A stretch of 35,082 bases of DNA. It comes from DATLFI01 sp035524895. Lineage in GTDB: Bacteria; Acidobacteriota; Thermoanaerobaculia; Multivoradales; Multivoraceae. This document shows, one piece after another, positions 24,342-31,128 of the stretch. Position 1 is the first letter of the stretch. Each line of letters begins with the position of its first letter. Position numbers and translations under genes: made by a program. Location of the stretch: positions 1-35,082 of the forward strand of contig DATLFI010000154.1 in the NCBI GenBank assembly GCA_035524895.1, in the 5' to 3' direction. Below the pieces are notes generated by a model. That model made no database searches, had not been told where the DNA came from, and worked only from the letters and a program-made list of their open reading frames with translations.

Positions 24342-25049
24342 GTGCTGAGGGCGATCCTTTTCGATTTCAACGGCGTGCTGCTCGACGACGAGGGCGTCCA
24401 CTTCGAGCTCTTCCGCCGCATTCTCGGCGAGCTGGGGATCGAGCTCGACGAGGGTGTGTACTACCGCGATTACGTGGGTTTCGACGACGAGGCGGGGTTC
24501 GCGCACGCGCTGCGCGGACGGGAAGACCAGGCCGACGATCTGCTGCTCCGGCGGCTGTGCGCGCGCAAGGCGGCGTACTACCAGGAGCACTTCCGACAGC
24601 ATCCGTACCCGTTCTTCCCCGGCGCGGCGAGGCTGGTGCGCGAGGCTTCCGGTGCCGGCGTCGACCTCGGGATCGTGAGCGGCGCGTTGCGCTCGGAGAT
24701 CGAGCCGGCGCTGCGGCAGGAGGACCTGCTGGGATATTTCAAGGTGATCGTCGCCGCCGAGGACACCCAGACCTCGAAGCCGGACCCGGACGGCTATCTT
24801 CTGGCGATGAGCCTGCTCAACAGCCGCCAGCCCCTGCCGGAACGCCTGCTCCACCCGCACGAGGTCCTGGCGATCGAGGACACCGAGGCCGGCCTGCAGG
24901 CGGCGTCCGCGGCCGGCCTGCTCACCCTGGCGGTCTCGCACACGCAGCCGCCCGCGGCGCTGGGTCGCGCCGACTTGGTGGTAGAGCGGCTCGCAGACCT
25001 GAGCCTGGCGGAGCTCTCGGGCCGCCTGCTGGAGGTCAGCCGCCGATGA
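24342..25049 (+). CDS. HAD-superfamily hydrolase with FDFNG motif (phosphoglucomutase/phosphatase-like)
   Basis: The 235-residue protein has a HAD fold with alpha-helical cap (beta-phosphoglucomutase/phosphatase type). Motif I reads AILFDFNGVLLDDE, with nucleophile Asp8 but Asn10 where most family phosphatases have the general acid Asp. Motif II is LGIVSGAL, the lysine lies in QTSKPDPDGYLLA, and motif IV is LAIEDTEAGLQAASAAG. The Asn change may lower phosphatase turnover or reflect a subgroup with different chemistry. GTG 24342 is favoured as start because of the TATGAT box 6 nt before it and because it places the motif at the N-terminus, as usual. The stop overlaps the tdk ATG (ATGA). Confidence 0.87.
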   Translation: MLRAILFDFNGVLLDDEGVHFELFRRILGELGIELDEGVYYRDYVGFDDEAGFAHALRGREDQADDLLLRRLCARKAAYYQEHFRQHPYPFFPGAARLVREASGAGVDLGIVSGALRSEIEPALRQEDLLGYFKVIVAAEDTQTSKPDPDGYLLAMSLLNSRQPLPERLLHPHEVLAIEDTEAGLQAASAAGLLTLAVSHTQPPAALGRADLVVERLADLSLAELSGRLLEVSRR

Positions 25050-25714
25050 GCTCCGTGCGGGATGGGGGCGCTGCGGGAGGACCGGTGCCGGTGGCGGGAC
25101 GCAACGGCGGCCACATCGAGGTGATCACGGGCGGGATGTTCTCCGGCAAGAGCGAGGAGCTGGTGCGCCGGCTGCGGCGAGCGGTGATCGCTCGCCAGCA
25201 GGTGCAGGTGTTCAAGCCGGCCGCCGACCTGCGCTCGGCCCCCGAGCGGCTGGTCACCCGTGACAAGCGCGAGCTCGACGCCTTGGCGGTGGCCTCGAGC
25301 CGGGAGCTACGGGCGTCGCTCGAGGCCGGCGTCGAGGTCATCGGCATCGACGAGGCACAGTTCTTCGACGACGCCCTGGTCCACCTGCTCCAAGAGCTGG
25401 CCGATCGTGGTCTGCGGGTGATCGTCGCCGGGCTCGACCTCGACTACCGCCGGCGTCCGTTCGGACCCATGCCGGAGCTGCTGGCGGTTGCGGAGTACGT
25501 CGACAAGATGCACGCCGTGTGCGTGCGCTGTGGCTCGCCCGCGCAGTACTCACAGCGCATCGCCGGACCCGAGGATCAGCGCCACCTCGGCGACACCGAG
25601 TCGTACGAGGCCCGCTGCCGCGCCTGCTACCAGCCGTTCCGATCGCACGGCGACGAGGAACCGCCAGCCACCGGGCTGGTCGCCGAAGCGGCGGCGCGAA
25701 GGGGGCCGGAATAA
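25046..25714 (+). CDS. tdk: thymidine kinase
   Basis: Thymidine kinase phosphorylates thymidine to dTMP in the salvage pathway. The 222-residue protein belongs to the tetrameric type II family, with P-loop GGMFSGKSEELVRRL (starting at residue 29), the DEAQFF segment, the loop AGLDLDYRRRPFGPMPELL and a zinc site from CVRCGSPAQYSQR and CRACY. It has about 20 extra N-terminal residues and a C-terminal tail compared with typical members. ATG 25046 overlaps the previous stop (ATGA). From 25715 to 25872 there is a non-coding gap of 158 bp in which I see no certain promoter. Confidence 0.94.
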   Translation: MSSVRDGGAAGGPVPVAGRNGGHIEVITGGMFSGKSEELVRRLRRAVIARQQVQVFKPAADLRSAPERLVTRDKRELDALAVASSRELRASLEAGVEVIGIDEAQFFDDALVHLLQELADRGLRVIVAGLDLDYRRRPFGPMPELLAVAEYVDKMHAVCVRCGSPAQYSQRIAGPEDQRHLGDTESYEARCRACYQPFRSHGDEEPPATGLVAEAAARRGPE

Positions 25715-25872
25715 GACCCCGGGTGGCTCGCGGTTGTAACGTTGCCGTCCGTCCTGTTGCTCGGACGTTGTGGCTCGGGTAGCGCTGCTCCTCGCCGGCG
25801 CCCTCCACCACCACCGTCCGGCCGGCCTCGGGAGCTCCAGGGCTCGAGGCCCGAAGTCTTGGGGGATACCAG

Positions 25873-26571
25873 ATGTTTTTCGACCCGATGTACCTCGTGT
25901 TCCTCGCGCCTGGCCTGCTGCTGTCGCTGTGGGCCAGCTTCCGCACCAAGTCCGCCTTCAAGAAGTACTCGCGGGTGCGCTCTGCGAGCGGCGTCACTGG
26001 CGCCCAGGCGGCGCAGCGCCTGCTCCAGCAGGCCGGCATCCACGACGTCGAGATCGTGGCGACCCACGGCGTGCTCTCGGACCACTACAACCCGGTGACC
26101 AAGAAGCTGGCGCTGTCGGAGCCGGTCTTCGCCACCAACTCGCTCGCCGCGATCGGCGTCGCCTGCCACGAGGCGGGTCACGCCATCCAGCACGCGCAGA
26201 ACTACAGGCCGCTATGGCTGCGCTCGGCGCTGGTGCCGACCGCCAAGATCGGCAGCAGCCTCGGCTACATCGTGATGGTGGTCGGCCTGATGATGCAGTC
26301 TGTCCAGGGCCAGAACGTCGTGCTCCTCGGCGCGTTGTTGTTCTCCGCCGTGCTGCTGTTTCAGATCGTCACCCTGCCGGTCGAGTTCGATGCGTCGGCG
26401 CGCGCCAAGAAGCTCGCGGTCGAGCATGGCCTGCTGCTGCCGCAGGAACGCGAGGGCATGGACCGGGTGTTGAACGCCGCGGCGCTCACCTACGTGGCCG
26501 CAGCGGTCTCGACCCTGCTCACCCTGCTCTACTTCCTGATGCGCGCGGGGCTCCTGGGGGGCCGGCGCTGA
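25873..26571 (+). CDS. YugP-type zinc-dependent membrane peptidase
   Basis: The 232-residue protein has an N-terminal membrane segment (residues 6-22), the zinc-binding HEAGH motif at 99-103 in IGVACHEAGHAIQHAQNY, and at least three later membrane segments, including LGYIVMVVGLMMQSV and VVLLGALLFSAVLLFQIV. The third-ligand region LPVEFDASARAKKL fits the neutral zinc metallopeptidase family 2 (YugP). Its substrates are unknown; envelope protein turnover is a reasonable guess. The GGGGGA sequence at 25861-25866, 6 nt before ATG 25873, supports the start. It converges on the inverted-repeat element at 26582. Confidence 0.9.
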   Translation: MFFDPMYLVFLAPGLLLSLWASFRTKSAFKKYSRVRSASGVTGAQAAQRLLQQAGIHDVEIVATHGVLSDHYNPVTKKLALSEPVFATNSLAAIGVACHEAGHAIQHAQNYRPLWLRSALVPTAKIGSSLGYIVMVVGLMMQSVQGQNVVLLGALLFSAVLLFQIVTLPVEFDASARAKKLAVEHGLLLPQEREGMDRVLNAAALTYVAAAVSTLLTLLYFLMRAGLLGGRR

Positions 26572-26581
26572 GCGGAGCGGG

Positions 26582-26982
26582 CTAGCAGCCCGTGGTGGAA
26601 CCCCCGTGGGCTGCGTTGGGAGCGCCGTGGGGCCGTATGCTCATGCGGTGCGCGGGGAAGGTTCTTCGCCTGCAGAAGGCTTTACCGGCGCCTCGGGGTT
26701 GGCGCGCGAGCGGTGGCGATGCTGGGTCACACGCTTCGCGAGCGCAACACCGCAGACGGCCCCACGCCGCCCCCTACCAGAGCCGCGCCGCGGCGACGTC
26801 GGTGCAGGCAAGCTGCCCGGGGCAGCTTGCTTGCACCCACCCTTTGGGCGCGGGGGTTTCGAGACCCCGACTGCGTTGGGCCTCCTGCACGATGTCACCG
26901 CATCGCGTTCGTCGGCCACGCCTTGCCAGCGGCCGCAGATCCCCGCGCGCAGCCTCACGCGGGTTTCACCACGGGCTGCTAG
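26582..26982. mobile_element. 401-bp non-coding element with ~34-bp terminal inverted repeats (MITE-like)
   Basis: The ends 26582-26615 and 26948-26982 are inverted copies. The outer 16 bases, CTAGCAGCCCGTGGTG, are identical, and the match continues through GRAACCCSCGTG and GGCTGCG with a few mismatches and one indel. CTAG at each outer edge is palindromic and may be a 4-bp target duplication rather than part of the repeat. Inside are a perfect hairpin at 26808-26830 and a 10-bp direct repeat CTGCGTTGGG (26611-26620 and 26871-26880). No transposase is encoded and short open frames in it look like chance. It fills the gap between two convergent genes and stops 4 bp before the phosphomannomutase stop codon. 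A non-autonomous insertion-sequence derivative is the best reading; the parent family is not recognised. Confidence 0.6.
26808..26830. repeat. perfect 10-bp inverted repeat inside the element
   Basis: GCAAGCTGCC and GGCAGCTTGC flank the loop CGG. The hairpin sits near the middle of the 401-bp element and could form in RNA or single-stranded DNA. Confidence 0.85.
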
Positions 26983-26986
26983 GGCG

Positions 26987-28369
26987 CTATACCGGCTCGC
27001 CGAGCAGCGTCACGAGCTCGTCCTGCTTTTCCTCGAGCAGCTCGGGGGTGCTCGCCTCGAGCACCAGACGCAGCAGCGGCTCGGTGTTCGACGGCCGCAC
27101 GTTGAACCACCAATCGGGGAAGTCGATCCGGATGCCGTCGATCCGGTCGAGGCGGCCTGCGGCGTAGCGTTCCACGAGTTCTCGCATCGCGCCGTCCTTG
27201 TCCTCGACCTCGAAGTTGATCTCCTCGCTCTTGGCGTAGCGGCGCAGCGGCGCAACGAGCGCGCTCGTCGGCTTGCCATGCCGTGCGAGGAGCTGGAGCA
27301 CCTCCAGCACCGCCAACATCGACGAGTCGGCGAAGTAGGTCTCGGGGAAGTAGTAGTGCCCGGCGAGCTCGCCGCCGAAGACGCCATCGAGCCGCCGGAG
27401 CGTCGCCTTGATGAACGAATGGCCCACCCGTTCTTGCACCGGCTCGCCGCCGCACTCGCGGATGTACTCCGGAACCGCGCGCGAGGAGCGCACGTCGTAG
27501 ACCACTGCCTTGCTGCCGCGCTCCACAGCGCGGTTCCCGCGCTGGAGCTTCGCGCCGCCGATCAGCGCCGTCGCCAGGTCGCTGCCGATCGGCCTCGCTT
27601 GCTCGTCGACGAACGCCGCGCGGTCGGCGTCCCCGTCGAACGCCACGCCGAGGTGGGCGCTCGACTCGGTAACGGCCGCGCGCACGTCCCGCAGGTTCTC
27701 GAGCTTGAGCGGGTTGGCTTCGTGGTTCGGGAAGGTGCCGTCGAGCTCGAAGTAGAGCGGCAGCAGCTCGATGCCGACGCGCTCGAGCAGCGGAGCGTAG
27801 AGCGCGCCCATGCCGTTCGCCACGTCGACGGCGACGCGCAGCCTGGCGGCGGCGATGGCCGCGACGTCGATGCCGCAGGCGGGACCGAGCAGGTGCTCGG
27901 CGTAGGCGTCGAAGATCGGTCTCTGGTCGAGCGAGCCGCGCCGCGAGGCCGGGCTCGGCGCCTCCGAGCCGGTCGCGAGCTGCTCGATGCGCGGGATGCC
28001 GTCGTCGCCCGAGACCGGCCGCGCCTGCTCTAGGCTGAACTTGAAGCCGTTGTATCGAGCAGGGTTGTGACTCGCGGTGACCTGCACGCCGCCGGCTGCA
28101 CCGAGGTGGCCCACCGCGAAGTAGCTCATCGGCGTGGTCGCGAGGCCGACGTCGACCACGTCGCGCCCGGTTGCGCGCAGGCCATCGACCAGGGCCGCGA
28201 GAAGTGGCACCGAGTGCGGCCGCATGTCCCGCGACACCACCACGGGGCCGCGGGCGCCGTGCTCGTCGAGTAGCGTCGCGAACGCTCCGCCGATGCGCTC
28301 CGCGAGCGCCTCGTCGACCGTGTCGGGGTAGATCCCCCGCACGTCGTAGGCCTTGAAGACACCAGCCAT
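26987..28369 (-). CDS. manB: phosphomannomutase/phosphoglucomutase
   Basis: This 460-residue alpha-D-phosphohexomutase interconverts the 1- and 6-phosphates of mannose or glucose, feeding nucleotide-sugar synthesis. All four landmarks are present: the phosphoserine loop VTASHNPARYNG (Ser100), the Mg2+ site AFDGDADRAAF (DGDADR at 245-250), the sugar-binding loop FGGELAGHYYF, and the phosphate-binding loop NVRPSNTEPLLRL near the C-terminus. Length is normal for the family. GELAGH instead of the common GEMSGH is a mild change. ATG 28369 is clear, with a G-rich AGAGGGGGG tract about 12 nt upstream. The 84-bp gap to the upstream hydrolase gene suggests a possible shared transcript. Confidence 0.95.
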   Translation of the reverse strand: MAGVFKAYDVRGIYPDTVDEALAERIGGAFATLLDEHGARGPVVVSRDMRPHSVPLLAALVDGLRATGRDVVDVGLATTPMSYFAVGHLGAAGGVQVTASHNPARYNGFKFSLEQARPVSGDDGIPRIEQLATGSEAPSPASRRGSLDQRPIFDAYAEHLLGPACGIDVAAIAAARLRVAVDVANGMGALYAPLLERVGIELLPLYFELDGTFPNHEANPLKLENLRDVRAAVTESSAHLGVAFDGDADRAAFVDEQARPIGSDLATALIGGAKLQRGNRAVERGSKAVVYDVRSSRAVPEYIRECGGEPVQERVGHSFIKATLRRLDGVFGGELAGHYYFPETYFADSSMLAVLEVLQLLARHGKPTSALVAPLRRYAKSEEINFEVEDKDGAMRELVERYAAGRLDRIDGIRIDFPDWWFNVRPSNTEPLLRLVLEASTPELLEEKQDELVTLLGEPV

Positions 28370-28453
28370 GCTCTCGAGCCCCCCTCTTGGCAGCCCGCCT
28401 CGTCAGAGGACGGCGGGGGCTTGGAGGTTACCCGATGGCAGCTTTGGCGGGCC

Positions 28454-29449
28454 TCAGCGTCCCTGGCGCGCCAGGAAGTCGGCCAGCGATCTGGCCACGT
28501 CGGCGGGGCGCTCCAGGTGGGGAAGGAGTGCTGCGTCCTCGAACACCTCGATCTCCGCTGCGCGGAGCTGGCGCAGCCAGAGGTCCGCGGCCTCTACTCC
28601 TGGACTCTTCGCGGCGCGGCCCCAGCCGAGCCAGACCGGCTGCTCGACCCGCTGCAGGATGGCGGAGACGCTGTGGTTGAGGAATCCCGAGACGTACGCG
28701 GCGATCGGACCATGGGCGCCGGGCAGGTGGCTCGACCGGTAGTGCTCCTCGAGCAGCGCCGGTCCGACCCGCTTGGGGTCGGCGAACACTTCCCGGCGCA
28801 AGTGATGGCCCAGGGCGGCGTGGCTGGTGAACGCGTTGAGTGCGGAGGTTCCGACGATCGGAAGGCGGAGCATCCGGTGCAACACCGTGTCCTTGAGGTC
28901 GGGCTCGTCGCCGTGGAGATCGACTCCGAGCGGAACCGAAAGCGCGAGCGCCCGCACCAGCTCGGGGTGGTCGACGGCGACCTGGGCCGCGTAGGCCCCG
29001 GACAGCCCCGCGGCGACCAGCGTGCACGGTTCACCGACCGCTTCGTGGAGGAAGTCCGCCAGCAGGTCCAGGTAGAGGTGGCTGTCGTAGCGTAGCCGTG
29101 GCCGGTCCGAGTCGCCCCAGCCGAGCAGGTCGGGAGCCCAGATCCGGTGACGTGTTCCGAGTCGCTCGGTGACCTCCCGCCACTCCAGGCTGCTGTGCCC
29201 CGGGCCGATCGAGTGGAGCAAGACCACCAGGGGCCCGCGCGCGCCCACCCGGCGATAGGAGATCTGGCAGTCGCGCCACCGGAAGCGCTGCGGCTGGCCC
29301 CACCGCTGGGGCGACAATCGGCGGGCGCGCTGAGCGACCACCGCGTTGACGAGAGCCGGCAGCCCCAACGCCGCGCCACCTACGAGGAGCCCGCGGACCA
29401 GCCGGTTCCGCCGTCTTCGGCGCTGGTCCTCTTCGGGGGTCTCTGCCAT
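28454..29449 (-). CDS. alpha/beta-hydrolase with N-terminal membrane anchor
   Basis: The 331-residue protein starts with an Arg-rich cytoplasmic stretch and one hydrophobic segment (residues 17-40, LVRGLLVGGAALGLPALVNAVV), followed by an alpha/beta-hydrolase domain. The oxyanion region is VVLLHSIGPGHSS, the substrate-cap entry is APDLLGWGDSDRP, and the nucleophile elbow is AAGLSGAYAA with Ser150. The likely catalytic histidine is His311 in LLPHLERP. The usual acid in a WGxxD motif is replaced (WGRAAKS), so the acid must come from elsewhere or activity may be altered. Substrate is unknown. ATG 29449 has TAACGT 7 nt upstream and no Shine-Dalgarno. Confidence 0.85.
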   Translation of the reverse strand: MAETPEEDQRRRRRNRLVRGLLVGGAALGLPALVNAVVAQRARRLSPQRWGQPQRFRWRDCQISYRRVGARGPLVVLLHSIGPGHSSLEWREVTERLGTRHRIWAPDLLGWGDSDRPRLRYDSHLYLDLLADFLHEAVGEPCTLVAAGLSGAYAAQVAVDHPELVRALALSVPLGVDLHGDEPDLKDTVLHRMLRLPIVGTSALNAFTSHAALGHHLRREVFADPKRVGPALLEEHYRSSHLPGAHGPIAAYVSGFLNHSVSAILQRVEQPVWLGWGRAAKSPGVEAADLWLRQLRAAEIEVFEDAALLPHLERPADVARSLADFLARQGR

Positions 29450-29456
29450 CCTGGGG

Positions 29457-29462
29457 ACGTTA
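29457..29462 (-). promoter_or_regulatory. -10 box TAACGT before a probable leaderless start
   Basis: On the minus strand TAACGT lies 7 nt before ATG 29449. No Shine-Dalgarno or clear -35 is present. Confidence 0.4.
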
Positions 29463-29507
29463 GCAGAGCGTTCCGGCGCGGGATCGCGCCGACTCCTCTG
29501 CGGCGTG

Positions 29508-29513
29508 TAGCCT
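29508..29513 (+). promoter_or_regulatory. weak -10 box TAGCCT before rlmH
   Basis: TAGCCT lies 7 nt before ATG 29521. GGAGGG (29514-29519) is only 1 nt from the start codon, too close for normal ribosome binding, so a leaderless start is possible. Confidence 0.3.
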
Positions 29514-29520
29514 GGAGGGC

Positions 29521-29994
29521 ATGGCGCGCGAGCTGATCGTCGGCTGGGCGGGAAAGCACCACCGGGAACCCTGGAAGACCCTCTGCGCCGACCTGCGCCG
29601 GCGGATCGCCCGCTACTCCCCGATCCGGGACGTGGTGGTACGGACGCGAAGGACCGACGAGCCGGGCCGCCTCGACGAAGAGGCGGCCGCGCTCCTGGCG
29701 GCTCTTCCCGAACCCTGCCGGGTCGTGGCGCTGACCCGGTCGGGCCGCCAGCTCGGCTCGGAGGAGCTCGCCGCCTGGCTCGCCCGCGAGCGCGCCGAAT
29801 GGCCGCACGCCCTGGCTTTCCTGATCGGGTCGGATCTTGGTCTGGGGTCGCGGGTGGTCGAGCGCTCGAGCCTGCGCCTCTCGCTCGGTCCGATGACGCT
29901 CACCCACGAGACGGCGCGCCTGGTGCTCTACGAGCAGCTCTACAGGGCATTCGCGATCGAGCACGGAATAAAGTACCATCGCGCCCCGTTTTGA
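29521..29994 (+). CDS. rlmH: 23S rRNA pseudouridine-1915 N3-methyltransferase
   Basis: RlmH methylates pseudouridine 1915 in helix 69 of 23S rRNA on the assembled ribosome, using S-adenosylmethionine. The 157-residue product is of normal length and has the SPOUT knot region: LTRSGRQLGSEELAAWL, FLIGSDLGLG (usually FxIGGAxG; Gly-Ala replaced by Ser-Asp), LRLSLGPMTLTHETARLVLYEQLYRAF and the C-terminal GIKYHRAPF, close to the universal YHR end. ATG 29521 is the first in-frame start. The Ser-Asp replacement lies in the cofactor loop and is worth noting. It is divergent from the hydrolase gene. Confidence 0.95.
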   Translation: MARELIVGWAGKHHREPWKTLCADLRRRIARYSPIRDVVVRTRRTDEPGRLDEEAAALLAALPEPCRVVALTRSGRQLGSEELAAWLARERAEWPHALAFLIGSDLGLGSRVVERSSLRLSLGPMTLTHETARLVLYEQLYRAFAIEHGIKYHRAPF

Positions 29995-30092
29995 GCGGCC
30001 TGATCGGATCCGGGCCCGGCCGTCGCCGAGCGACAGCCGTCCGGGTCACGCTCGGCTGTAACAAGTCGTCGCCGCCCCGTCCAGCGGGCGCG

Positions 30093-30114
30093 GCCAAAGA
30101 CGGGCCAAAGACGG
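30093..30114 (+). repeat. 11-bp tandem duplication upstream of the DksA-like gene
   Basis: GCCAAAGACGG occurs twice back to back, ending in the Shine-Dalgarno sequence. The 131-bp gap 29995-30125 holds nothing else that I can support. Confidence 0.7.
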
Positions 30115-30117
30115 AGG
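30113..30117 (+). promoter_or_regulatory. Shine-Dalgarno sequence deciding a GTG start
   Basis: GGAGG lies 8 nt before GTG 30126 and fixes the start of the DksA-like gene, although its frame is open further upstream. Confidence 0.75.
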
Positions 30118-30125
30118 TACCGGTC

Positions 30126-31025
30126 GTGCCTGCGAGAAAGTCAGCCGTGTCGGCCAAGAAGTCGGCCAAGAAGTCCGCCAAGAAGTCCGCCAAGAAGTCG
30201 GCCAAGAAGTCCGCTGCAAGGTCCAGATCCTCGTCCACGCGCGCTGGCGCGAAGACGGCGCGCAAGTCACCGGCCTCCAAGGGTCGGGGTGCGGCTCGAA
30301 AGACCATCACCGCCAAGACCGGAGCCAAGTCCAACGTGAAGAAAGCCACCAAGGCGGCCCCGAAGAAGTCGACTCCCAGTCGAATCGGCAAGGGGAAGTC
30401 CGCCAAGAAGAAGGCCGCGAGGAAGCCCGCCACAGCGGCGTCGAAACAGCCGGGCACCAAGACCGTGAAAAAGTCCGCGACGCGCGCCACCACGGCGCGT
30501 CGGACCGCCGCGACCAGGAGCACCGGCGCCAAGACAGCCCGGCCCAAGGCCACCGCGACAAAGCGCACAACCAAGCGCAAGGGCGCCGCTGCGGCTGCGG
30601 CGGTTCCGAAGCAGGCGGCGCCGCGCCTAGCGCCGGCCCGCAAGCGCGTCGATGCGCCGCAGGTCGCGGCCGGGGAGCAAGAGCAGCTGCGGACCAAGCT
30701 GCTGGCGGAGCGTGAACAGGTGGTCAGGCTCTACGAGAACGACATGCGAATGAGCCTGCTCCCCGACCCGGACGTCACCGACGACCTCGTCGATCGGGCC
30801 ACCAGCGCGTACTCCCGGGAGCTCCACTTCGCGATTTCCGACGGCGAGCGAGAGCGCTTGGTCCTGATCGACCAGGCCTTGGAGCGGTTGAACCAGAACG
30901 CGTTCGGGACATGTCTCGCGTGCAAGCGCCCGGTGCCATCGGCTCGGTTGCAGGCGGTTCCCTGGGCGCGCTACTGTACGGATTGTCAGGAGCTGGCCGA
31001 GAAGGGTCAATTGCGCGAGCCGTGA
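30126..31025 (+). CDS. DksA/TraR-type zinc-finger protein with long histone H1-like tail
   Basis: The 299-residue product has two unlike parts. Residues 1-180 are almost only Lys, Ala, Ser, Thr and Arg, with five tandem AKKS units near the N-terminus and further H1-like runs (TAKTGAKSNVKKATKAAPKK). This part should be disordered and bind nucleic acid. Residues about 185-299 form a DksA-like domain: an acidic coiled coil (EQEQLRTKLLAEREQVVRLY) and a C4 zinc finger with Cys263, Cys266, Cys284 and Cys287. DksA proteins bind in the RNA polymerase secondary channel and tune transcription with ppGpp. A chromatin-tethered transcription regulator is a fair inference. The coiled-coil tip lacks an obvious DxxDxA motif. 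Start set by GGAGG at 30113. Confidence 0.88.
   Translation: MPARKSAVSAKKSAKKSAKKSAKKSAKKSAARSRSSSTRAGAKTARKSPASKGRGAARKTITAKTGAKSNVKKATKAAPKKSTPSRIGKGKSAKKKAARKPATAASKQPGTKTVKKSATRATTARRTAATRSTGAKTARPKATATKRTTKRKGAAAAAAVPKQAAPRLAPARKRVDAPQVAAGEQEQLRTKLLAEREQVVRLYENDMRMSLLPDPDVTDDLVDRATSAYSRELHFAISDGERERLVLIDQALERLNQNAFGTCLACKRPVPSARLQAVPWARYCTDCQELAEKGQLREP
30153..30212 (+). repeat. 12-bp tandem repeat, five copies, in the Lys-rich tail
   Basis: GCCAAGAAGTC plus C or G is repeated five times in frame, coding AKKS each time. Copy number probably varies between strains by slippage. Confidence 0.9.
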
Positions 31026-31128
31026 TGGCGCTGCTGCGGACCAGAGCTCGGATCCGTGACCGGGACAGCAGAGCGGCCACACCGAATCGCGACCCGAGAC
31101 ACGTGGAGAGGCCCGGAGACAGGCCCAG

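Noticed and set aside
26641..26958. 105-codon minus-strand open frame within the inverted-repeat element
   Set aside because: No Shine-Dalgarno, odd composition and no protein family. It seems a by-product of the element, though a conserved peptide in other copies would change this.
29995..30125. GTAAC-type motifs near 30058 and 25736 as promoters
   Set aside because: They lack a proper -10 match and spacing to a -35, so support is too weak.
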